This document shows positions 38,101-50,100 of a stretch of 64,000 bases of DNA, piece by piece (position 1 is the first letter of the stretch; each line of letters starts with the position of its first letter). Under the pieces are notes generated by a model. That model ran no database searches and had not been told where the DNA came from. It saw only the letters and a program-made list of their open reading frames with translations. Source of the DNA: Alligator mississippiensis (taxonomy: Eukaryota > Chordata > Crocodylia > Alligatoridae); assembly GCF_030867095.1 (NCBI RefSeq), contig NC_081824.1:172058933-172122932 (forward strand). Reading direction: 5' to 3'. The position numbers and the translations under genes were made by a program.

Positions 38101-41100
38101 TTACAAGATATTTTTGGCAAAGTAAAACAAGTGCATCGTCTTTAGCTGTACATTAGGCTGAAAGGTCTGGGACCTTACAAGCAGGTAGTGTGTAGCAAAG
38201 TTATCACAAAAAGATTGATTACAACAGTCAGACTCTAACAACTTGCTCTAGGGCAGTCGTTAGATAAGCCACAACTACTGTTGCAAAATTACTCTCTCAC
38301 TCTTACGTGTGCGTGCGCTCAACTTTTCAAACAAAAGCTACTCATGCTTACACTGTGTCTTGACAGCCCAAAATGAAAATAGCAATCATCACAAATGTAT
38401 AATCACTCTCAGGGTATATCTACATCAGCGATGAAAAGCTTGCGTTTTTTAAATGCACACCTTGACACTTTTTTAATAATCTCAGTGTAGGCACAGCAAG
38501 TGACTGTTGTGTTAAGACACTCAAACCTCACCCCTGCTTACATGCCACACTAGCCAGTGGCCTGTGACAGAACAAAAGAAACATGCAAATAAATGCAAAT
38601 CTGTAGCTGGCAAATAATAACGGTTTTAACGATAAAACCAGATTTTGTGGACAGTCTCGCTGTTTACTCCCAAATGATCAGTTTAGCAATACATTGCAGG
38701 TGTGTGCACAGCCAGCTGAGGGCTCCAAGCTAGGCCGCTGCATCTGGGGTTTGTGAACAAAGAGAAGCCAGCCTCTGCTTAGTCATTTAATGCCAGATCC
38801 CACCCACCCCCTCTCTTACTTCCTCTCCATGGCTCCTTTGCTGTTACCATCCCCACACTACACTCTGAGTGTATAAAAGAAGCTCCTTGGCATTTTTCCC
38901 CAGAAGGTTAAAGATAGAGACCAGCAAAGCCACATGCATTTTTTCTCAAAGGAGGAGCACAGCCTCCCAGCCTGTAGTCTACTCTCCTATTGTCCACACC
39001 CAGTAAAGAGATACACAGTAGTTACAGCTGCTCCTTCTCTTGAAGCAGCTCCTGGACAAGATCTTGTGGTAGCTGGGTCCCTGGTTGAGAATCACTGCTC
39101 TGAATGGTGGAAGTAGGAGAGGGGAGCAAGAAATAATAGTAGGCATCACAAAAATAATCATCCTCAAATGAGGCAGCGATAAGCTCTCAGCATTATCCGT
39201 GAGTGTACAGCATTTTGTGCTATCTTGCCTTAGCATCCCTCTGCCGTCCCAGTCTCTGGTTCTGTTTTAGTTTATAAGGCATAAAGACTGGACCAAAGCA
39301 GCTTTCATCTGACATAATATTAAATGGATAAATGTGTAGAGTTTTGTTGTTACAGATGGCCAAAATCTAGACTTTAGATGTTTCTCCCTTGTTGAAGCCA
39401 ACTCAGACCCATTTGTTTATGGATTTTTTGCACCTACGGCAACCTCAGAAAACAGACTAGTTTGTATGTTTGCTGTGGCACATATGTATGTCTTAAAGGT
39501 TTGCATCTTGTATCCGTGCAGTTAGAAAGGGCCATACAATCTTGGGTCGATGAATAGGTAACATCAGAATCCCTCCAGTCCTTACCAATTTGTGCAAATG
39601 TGCCCAACTCCCACTTCTCTGAGAAGGCAACACAACTCTAGATAAGGTTTTGTAACATTAGCCCCACAATAAGGGCTCTTTAACCAGGTAAGTGTGGAGA
39701 AGGAACTAGAGACTTGCACAATAAGTGAAAAGGAACTTTCAGAAATGCTCATGCTGGGATGACTCCAACCCCATTTGAATCTCTAGGCTTTGCAATTAAT
39801 TTATATTACTTCTCTGATTCTTCTCACTACTTACTGCTTTAAGGAAAGGACAGCATACACAGCAGCAGCTTTCAGAAGCTATTTAGCTTCTTGGGGCCTC
39901 TTGACTTAATGCAACCTAACGCAAGATAAGATACCAACTGAAGAAGGGCAGAAATAAAAGCAGAACTGCTAGGACAAGAAGTGGTAGGGAATGTTCTCCC
40001 TTTTTAAACTCAGATTTTTAATTCTTTAATATTTTATGCAGAATTATCAAAAGCTACAATCATGCTTGTGATAAGAAGATACTGCCAACACGCATAAGAG
40101 CATAACAAACCACCAGTTAATCAAAGAACAGAAAGTAATACAATCTTACAGCCAGCCATGTTTTTGCTCAAGGAGCCTGAACCTGAGATGAAGTGGCAAA
40201 TATGAGACGCACAAAACTGTGCTTTCAGATGTGCACCATCTTTCCAATTTCAGTGGGTCCAGGAGCAGGTTCTCTCTCAGACTGCTTAAACAGCAGAAAT
40301 AAGAATAATGAACAAGCCTGCTATACTAGCCAATCAAACCACTGAAACTGAGGAAACTGTTCTCAAAGGAAAGCTTGTAGACCAGGCTGTCCCATATCCA
40401 TAAAACATTCAACCATAGGATTAAGCCCTATTGAAGGTCAGTGGAATTTGAAGTTAAGTGTTACATGTTTTTCTCAAATACCATTTTTAAGACAAATTCC
40501 CAAATTAACACTTAAAAACAAAATCAATCATATTCTTAAACCAAAGCTGTTGGAGGAAAAAAAACCCTCAGATACATAGGAAAAAAGGAGATATGGGAAG
40601 CTTGCCAAATGTGGGTAAAGAATTCAAGGATTATTTTTTTTTCCCCTACTTTTACACATAAATGTGTATTGGAACACCAAATTCTCTGATAACCTGAAAA
40701 CGTCTTAGATAAGAAATAAAAAATTAAATCCATATAATCAATCTGCCACTAAATATTCAACACAGACTATGTTTGGCCTCTAAAAACCAGGTCAACTAGA
40801 TTTGCAGTTAGGTTAGTATTTTTCAAAGACATACGGTAGGACTTGGTGTTCCTGTAAGAAACTGCACTATTTTAGAGGCTACTATGGTAATCCTTCCAGA
40901 AGTCTATCATAGGGTTGAAATGCAAGAATTTTTCAAGTACAGCACAATGTCATGATCTCCATGCAGACTACGAAAACAGCTTTTCTTTGAACAAGATATG
41001 AGCCTTCAGCCACGTGTCTTAACTATGTTTATTTGGTTACTTTTTTACACAAGAAGAGTTGGCTGTTTTCTCCCGAGCCTTCACATTTGCTTGACAGTAA

Positions 41101-44100
41101 GCAAGATACTTACTGAGTTAGTTGCAACACAAATTGTTTTTGGTAGTGCATCATTTACGTTGACATTAGTAAGAATGATTACCCTATAGACTTAACAGCA
41201 TTGGGGAAAAATAAATCAAAATAAAAACAAAAACGGAACTTTTATTTATTGCGAAAGTAATATTTTGTTCCAGAAGAAAGATCAGTGAAACATGAATGTA
41301 ACACTGAATTTTAATAAGAGCCAGAAGCAGAGGTATGATGCATGGTAGTATGATGTAAAGCATTATTTCCTGGAATAACTGAAGAACAGTACATTAGCAG
41401 CATTCAAACCTAAGTCTGTACTAATGAAGTTAAGATCTGTAGTTCTTTGCTGATGGGTGACAAGCCATGGAGTCTGTAACAGTCAATGAATTTGTCCACC
41501 TTGTCTAATCCAACATGAAGCATGTTTAAACAACACAGTAATCAAAATTAAAACTGCATGTGGTACTACCTGTACCCACACAGAAATCTTATAAAAAACT
41601 ACTGTCTTCCACCAGTAAATTGTCTCTCCCAGTTTTCCTAGTATAGCTGTTCTCTACAAAGGCTCATGAGAGAGAGCAACCTAGCAATTAGTAGGAAGAC
41701 AAAAGTTGTGGGTTCTATTCCTAGCTCTGCAACCTCAGACATGACACACTCCAACTCCTTCGTTGACCTATTTAAAAATATGTAACAATATTTACTTCTG
41801 GGGGTAAGTCTTAATTTGTATTTTAATATTTTGGGATGAAAGGCACTAAATCAGACTTGTATTTAAAAAAAGATTTTGCTTAAGCAACTACTTGTCCCTT
41901 TCCTATGGATGTTGTTCAGGTTTATAAGGTCTACCCACAGAAACTTTAGATATATTCTATGTAATTCAACTAAGAAGTGTATGTTGGCCAAGTCTTTTTG
42001 CTTTGGGAAGACAGCAATACCCTGGAATGTTAACTACAGAATCCATTTTCCTGTTAAAATTCTCTCCCATTTACAGCACCTTAGGCATATATAACCAGGG
42101 TGTCAGGATAACTGCTTCAGACATTTCCTGCCCCAGTTATGTGGAAGAAAAATTATGAAACTATATCCCTGATACCTTCTTCTATGAAGAGCAAAAGAAA
42201 CTCTGATTGCATTATCAACAGTAAAAACCACTTAGCCTCTTTACTGAGTGCTGAGCAAGTGAAAGGAAACTAAAATTTAATTCCAACTTTAGAAAAGCAG
42301 TTTACATAAGCTGCCAAGTTCAACAAAAAATATGCAGAATTAAACTGATGGAAATATGGCATTCAAAGACAAGCCATTTTGTTTCTTTTATAACACCATA
42401 TTTCAGAAGTAGCATAACACACACTCTGATACAGGGGTGATTACCTAGCTCTGCTCATGGATGGCACCACACACTCCAAGAAGCAATGCATGTGAGGGCA
42501 AACCCCCACCCCCAAATACACCTGAAGAAGTGTGCAATTGAGGCAAAATCCTTCAATCCAGTTTTTCATCCAGCAGTTTTTAACTTCTGTATCTTTCTTT
42601 TCTAAAAATCTGGGTGTCAGTTAAAGTTGTTTTTTCTTTAGCCAGAAAACCCTCCCACATACTCATCTGAGCACTTCTTGAAGTTCTCTAAACATTTTTT
42701 ATAGCGCTGGACTTTGTCCAAATATTTGAGCTACCTGGTTTCTTTAGATGCATCTCAAACTTTCTGTTTACAGTGTAGTAAGCTCTTTATTTCAAGACCT
42801 TACTAATTTGTTCCAGCACTTGGAAGAAGCAGACAAACATCACTCACTGAAACTGGCAGTTTCTGTCTTCTTTTTGTACTTTCTCTGAAAATGACAGTTT
42901 CCAGCACTTATCTTTGTATTCTTTCCTTTTCTGTCACCATTAAAACTTTGTGTCTTATCAAAGGGAAGTGTGGGCTTTCTGATGTTGGTAAAGACAGTTA
43001 AGAATCTCCCAGTGAACAAGATTTAGGTCTAGTGTTCCAAACACAGCTCTACTCACCTGAGTAGAGCTTACAAGTAGGCCCCTGTATTGTTAGGTTGACA
43101 TTTCAGGACGTGAGTGGGGCAAAGAGCAGTAGAAAGGAACTGAAGAGGAGGGGGGAGGCTGCATATCTGCTCCTGTCCTGAAAATGCATTCATACTACAG
43201 GGGAGGAAAGTTCTTGGAAGTCATTACCTTGCCTCCCTCCTTTCTCCAAAGCTTCCCAAGCCATCTGGTTGTGGTAGCAGGCTGTTCCTTGTCTCTCCCC
43301 TGGAACATAATGCAACTTTGACTACACAGATATGAAGTGGTACTTTACCGCACTAACAAAGACAATTATGCTGGTATTCATTAGAGTGCTTATTCTAGTA
43401 CAGGTGCTGTTATAAGTAAAATAGAAGTAGCTATTATGATTGTAGCTATTATACCAGTACAAATGCATCACACTGAAGGTCACACTGGTATAACTATATT
43501 ATACTATCATATTGTAAAAATGTTTTTTTAGACCAGTCAGTAGCCAGACACCCTCACACTGCTCTTCTCTTCCCTTTGGTGGCCAGTCTGGCTGCAAAAA
43601 AGCATGCTGCTTGGTTCCATGAAACCAAAGTAATAACCTTCCTCACCTGAAGCCAGACACAGCATGCAGCTTTCTCCTGAGTTAGCCATTGCAAGGTGGC
43701 AAAGCAAAAAGCTTGCAACAATAAAATAAATAAAAACAAACAATGACAATGAGGCCTTCCATTTTTTGAGTGCATGACTCTGGATAATTTAACTAAATAT
43801 AATTTTTAGCCAAAAAACTTCAGAAAAATACCCAGCACACCTATGCTGTTCTTTTTTTTTTTTTTTTTTAAATCTTCAGAACCTTCCTGAATGTGGAAAG
43901 TTGCATATCCATCCTTGAACAAGGAAACTCAGAGAACAAACTCCTGTACTGTATAGGTAAAGGGTCGGCAACCTATGGCCTATTGGCTGAATCTGGCCAG
44001 CATTTGACAGCTGAGAGCTTTACCCTTGCCATGCTATGGTCAGGTGACAGAGAGAAGTGGGCAGCCAGGTCCTAATGGTGGCCTGTGTCAGACCTGAGCT

Positions 44101-47100
44101 GAGCCATTCTGGGCTGCTGTTGGAAGACATTGCCAGCCACCAGTATACATGGCTACCCCCAAGTCTCCTTGCAAGCCTGTGTAAAATTGTCAGCTAGAGT
44201 CTTTGCTCAAAGGAAAGCTAAAGCATGGCTTATCTGCTTTATCCAGAAGTACAGTATCATGTGGCAGAAAGCAACCATTTACACAACACAGAAACTCACT
44301 GTGTACATTAGGCTAATTCTGTACAAGTCCCCAAAGAGACACTTGAAAATTAGTAGTTAGGAATCATTTATAGAAAATAAAATTTCTGTATCTTTATTAC
44401 AAAGACCTCATCAAGTTATTAAAACTATAATATGCAAAGAGAACAGTTTATTTTTTGCTGAACTATCTTTCTTATTTACCTTAATTTTGATTAGTTTTAA
44501 TGGTGAAAACCAATGGATTATTTCATTTGTAGGCTCTCTACTCTAGCATATGCTTGGTTTGGTTTGCAAATACTGTAGGAAACATTTGTTAACCTGTCTC
44601 CATGAGAACTTACTTTTATTTCAGTGAATGGCTATTGTCATTAAGGGTAGTGAGAGCTGATTTTATGGACCAAACTTGACACAATACTGTCCATCTGTCT
44701 TAAAATAAAATTTAGACTAATATTCATATCCTAATATGTTTAAGGTGATCTGACAAATAGGTACATTAATAAAGTCCCTGGCATTTTGGAGCTTAAATTC
44801 ATATTCCAGACCCAAATCTTCAGCCTCTCTGCATGAAGAATATCCATTGCTCCTATGCCCAAAGAAATTATTTGCATGTCCCTACATAGCACAATACGGT
44901 ACCATGCAGAAGTGCTCCATACTAACTGTTAATGTAGTGGCTTATACACTCAAGTTCATACAACAGGGCAGTAACATGCTGAAATATCCAAGGCATGTCA
45001 AGTTTTGCAAGCATTAGATTCAAAACTGGATGGGGCTGAGCTGTGTTAGCACAAGGCTTTGCCAAGTTAATCAACTCTGCACAAAGCTGACTTGCCCCAC
45101 ATAGACTACAGAGGGTAGATAGTATCCAATTAAGGATACCATCTATCCTTAGTTAGTCTATGAGTATAGAGGATACTATATCAAAACGGACTGCTGGATG
45201 AGAGGAAAAAGATTCCTGTTCATGGCACGCAGCCTGTTCCTGTTACTTTTCTTCTCCGCCATCATGTTATGGAGGATGTGTTGGGGCCATTGACTTAGGT
45301 TGTGCATTTCTTGTGGTTTTCAGAGTGTATTATTATTAGCTATTTTTAAAGTAAGGTCTATGGAAGTTTGTTGGTAGGCTTCATACAGAACTGGATTTTA
45401 AGGGAGGATAGCGAAGAACTGACAACAATCAACTGGCGCACATTTTCAAGGTAGCTATTCAACACCAGTGGACTGTAGAGAAGACAAGCACAGAGAACAA
45501 AAGGATACCAAAGGAACAATGAAGTATGTGGACAAAAGTAACTGCTGAAATATTCCCAAGTATAAGAGGCTTGAAAATGCTGCAAAGAGAACATTTCAGC
45601 CACAGGACATACAAGAAATGCTGCTGCACCCTCTGGCTGGAAGACTTCAAAACTGCTGTGACTACATACAGCTATACCTCTCCAGCTACGGGGCACTATA
45701 GGGAGCAGAGAATGTCTTTTGTCAGAGCAGAAAGTCTGGTGGAGTGGGAAACAGCAGTAGCAACAAGGATGCCCTGCCACTGGGATACTTGACTCTCAGC
45801 CCCTGCCCTTCTCTTCCCAGACCAAAGACTTAGTGGAGACTAGGAGCTGGAAAGGCTGGCTCCAGTGGCAGGGTGGATGCAGGACTCTGACAGGGGGAGC
45901 CAGAGTGGTGACAAGCATAGGGGGTCACCATGTAGGTCACCTGCAGGGGTTTATAGTTAGGACCTGAGGGCTGGCTCCCAGACAGTTTGCAACTGCTGCT
46001 CTGACTGCTTAAGCAGTGCCCTGGCTGCCTGTAGCAAGGGTCTGCTCTTCCATCCTACTGCAGAGCAACACGCTTGCAATAGGCACTCACAGTCTCTGGT
46101 TTTCCCCCTGGCTGCCTATTCCTCTGCAGCCAACTCATCAAGGGCATTGTTTCTCTCACCTGGAAAACCTCCCAGATGCTGAATCTTCCTTAAAAGTAAA
46201 AGAAGCCTCTGGCTCCCTGTTAGAGAGCCCCAGTGGAAGTCAGCAAGGGTCTGGCAAAAGAGTGCAGGCAGCTTGTGGTGTTGTGCAGTGGCTCCCCAGC
46301 CCCTGGAACTGGGATTCCAGTCCTAAGCCCTTGAACCTCTCCTCTCCCCCTCTTACCAGAATGAAGGAGGTGGGGATTGGGCTGGAAAGTGCATTCTGGT
46401 GACAGCAACAGGACTAGCAGCAAGACCCAGCTGTTGGGCAGTTTAGCAAATTGTCAGTCAACCTGCCAGACTGTTCAACCCATTTTACCTCCCTTGTGAA
46501 GTAGGAGAAAGAGGAAGGTGAGTGGAGCACTGGGGGATTCTGGAGGACCTTGGGGTCCCCTGTCTCTGTGCACATGCAACAAAAAATGAAATACTTCAGA
46601 GAGGACTTCATTTCAAGAGGTCCTCTTTCAGAGTACTTCAAAGGACATGTGTGTTTGACACTCTTCAAAGGGCCAGCTGTACAAAGCTGTCCAAAACATT
46701 TCTGTTGTTACTTCTGTCGCAATATAAAAGTTTGAGGAGAATAGACCAAATGAGAGGAAGACACAAGAGTGGAAATGTGAGTTGGACTGGTGTCATACAG
46801 AACCTCAGAGGCAAGATCGGAAAGTTAAAACCATATATGGGAGCTAAGAAAAGGGGCATGACAGTTGAGATACAGGAGAGGAAGAGAAAGTTGTTGGGTT
46901 TTTTTCCTAGTAGCATTCTGGATGTGCTAGAGGGGTGTAAAATGAGTCAAGGTAGACTAACCAGGATATTAGTAATTGGCACAAGACAGGGGAGAGGGGG
47001 TGGGGGAGGCAAGGCTTTAGCAGCATTTTAAAGAACTAACAGGATTCAGCAAAATCATAGGTATTGGCTGAGAAAAGAAAATTTGACTATGACTCAAACT

Positions 47101-50100
47101 ATACATGATGCAGAAACTCAAGTGAAATCTTGGCCTCACTGAAATCAGGGTAGGTTTTTGTCAGACTTCAGTGGAGCCGGATTTCACCCCATCTTTGTCC
47201 TCAAAAAGAAAAAGTGTCATACACACTTATGGCGTGGTATACAAAAATTTCATAAACATGACAAGGTTCTTTGAGTAGACATGATATCTTTTATTAGACC
47301 AACTACATAGTTGGAAAAGTTGTTTGTTCCAAGCTTTCAGGCACAAACACCCTTCTTCAGGCATAGGGAGAGTCTGGTGGTGGTGGTGTGCTACAACCAA
47401 CAACCTCATAAGCATGACTTCACTGTTGCAAGGCTGCTTGTGTGAGGGAGGATGATGAATTTACCATCTGTCCCCAAGAGGAGGAAGAAAAAGAAAAACT
47501 GAGGGGGCATTTTTTTAAAGCTAAAGTGAGTTTGAACTGGAAACAGAACACATGTGAGGAGATGGGCCTAAACACCGAACATGTGATAGATTTGAAAATA
47601 GTCAGCAGAGATGGAGATTGAGCCCATATGAATCTGAGCCCATATAAGTTGTTACTGCGCAGTCAATAGGTACTTGCTAAATCAAGTACTAAATGGCTAC
47701 AGTAACTGCTAGTACTGTACAGTCCTGGTACCACACACGTCATTTCTGCCCCTACCGTGCAGTAGCACTGGTGTCACAGTTCAAGCCCCCCAATGCTACG
47801 TCACCATGGTGTCTTGTATAGACGCATCCACTGTGTTGCAGTCTGAACTTACCCAGGCTACCTTGGGTAATAGAAACAGTTTAGTTACTGTAGTACTGAA
47901 CTCTGTGCACCTCATTTATTCATCCTATGCTATGGCTGCTGGACAGCTTCCATTGCCTTTCTATTAATCTTTGTATGAAATGTCTTCATTATAGTTAAAC
48001 AAATAACTACATTTAACTATAAACAAGCGTTCTTAACACAGGTAGGCTTTGTAGTAATGTGTCATCCTGTTTATCCATATAGGAGGCATATCACATGGTT
48101 CTGTGTGTTGAGATGTTCTTGGAATCTCTCTAAGCCAGTTATCTCAGGTGCAGATTAAGCTACCCATCTTCCAGGGAATTATGGGAAGGACACCGGAGAA
48201 CTATCACCCTCCACTGATTTCATTTACATTGGGTAGGGTGGATTTGCATCTTCTAGACTGGGGTGGGCAATTGTTTGGGCCAGAGGGCCACTTAGGGAGT
48301 TTTGGTAAGCTGTTACAGGCTGGGTCTGCACTCCCCCATCCTGCAGCAGCTCACCAAAACTCCCCAAGAGGCTCAGTTCTGCTTAGTGCTCAGCTGGACA
48401 GCTGGAACAGTGCTGCGGGTGGCTGGGGTGTGGTACCTGGGAGTAGAGCAGGCAGCCGGGGTCAGGGCTGGAATCATGGGGTGGTGACAGTGCAGGGCTG
48501 GAGCTCAGGGCAGAGCTGCAATCCACTCTCCGCACACTTCTGCAGTGGGCACCTGTTCTGCAGGCAGGAGCATGTGGGGAATGGATCATGGCTTTGCCCC
48601 CGGCCCCAGCCCTGCACTGTCACCACCCTGTAATCCCAGGGTCTCCATGGAGACCAGCAGGACTTGTGGGATGGGATGGGTCCATGGGCAAGCAGGGAGT
48701 GGCATCCAAGAACAGAACAGGCAGGTGGGGCCAGGGCTGAGGCCTGGGGCAGAGGTGAGATGTGATCAGCTCTCTGTATGTCCCTGCCCATGGGGCCAGC
48801 ACCTATCACAGGGACACATGGGAAGCAGATCATGGCTCTGCCCCAGATCCCAGCTCAGTGCTGTCACCGTCCTATGAACCCAGCCCCACCCATCCTGCTC
48901 CTGGACACTGCTCTCTGCCTGCCCATGGTCCCATTCCATCCTCCTAGCCATGAGCCCTGCCTGTGTGGGCTCTGCCCATGGCAGTGGGTGTGGGGCAGAC
49001 AGGCCAGGGTGCCTGGGCAGTGGGACTGGATCCAGCAGCAGCAGCAGCACGAAGGAGCCATTGCCACATGCAAGTCAGGCTGGCTGCAACTGTGCCTCCC
49101 CAGCCCCACTACATGTCTGGGGGCAGCAGGACCAGGCACATGCACCCACAGCCTCGGCTGCACCCCACATCTGGGCCAGGAAGACCAAGGGAACAGTTGT
49201 AAGCTGGACAAAATCCCTTGGGAGGCCAGATCCAGCCCATAGGCTGTATTTTGCCCACTCCTGTTCTAGAATAACCAAAGTAGATTTTACATATACATGT
49301 ATATAAAATGCATGTATAGCACAAGCATTTGTGAGCTGATGCTCACTTCATCAGATGCTGTAAAGCAGGGGTGCCAAACTCCCTGATGAGTGGCATGGGA
49401 CCAGTCTGCAGGCCAGATCAGGCCCACAGACCTGTTTCCCCAACCCCTCCCAGCACACCTGATTCAGCAGCTGCTCCATCCAGTCTGGGACCTATGCCAC
49501 ATGCAGTGTGGATCTCAAAGCAAATAGAATGGGCATTGTGTGTGGTGCAGCCCAACAGGAGCAGCAGCTGCACTGCACATAGTGCCCACCCCAGCTAGAC
49601 TGTGCCATACGTGGTATCTGCTTTGTGATGTGTACTGTACATGGCATCTGCTCCAGCTAGTCTGGGACCTGTGCTGCATGCAGTGCTCACAAGCACCGCA
49701 TGCAGAGCAGGTCCTGGACTGGCTAGAACAGGCATCACATACAGTGCAGTCCCGGAGCTGCCAGGGCAGGTGTCACATGCAGTGCAGTTGCTGCTCTGGA
49801 CAGACTGTGCCACACATGGCGCTCATTCCGGCTGTTCTGGGATCCACGCTGCATGTAGCATGGGTTCCAGACCAGCTGGAGGAGCCACTGGAGCAGGTAT
49901 GTGGAAGGGAGGGTCCAGCAGCAGCAGTTGGAAGGAGCCACTACCGCTGGAGCTGCCAGAAAGCAAGTCAGGCCACTGCTGCACCACCCCAGCTCCACTG
50001 CGTACCTGGGGGTGGCAGGACTGACCACATACACCCATGGCCTGGGCTGCACCCCATACCTGGGCCGGGTACGACCAAGGGATCAGATGGGCCTGATGTG

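Noticed and set aside
38872..38878. TATAAAA as a plus-strand promoter
   Set aside because: A single word without a supporting downstream exon; the following 60-codon ORF has no features. Kept only as a remark under the repeat-poor block.
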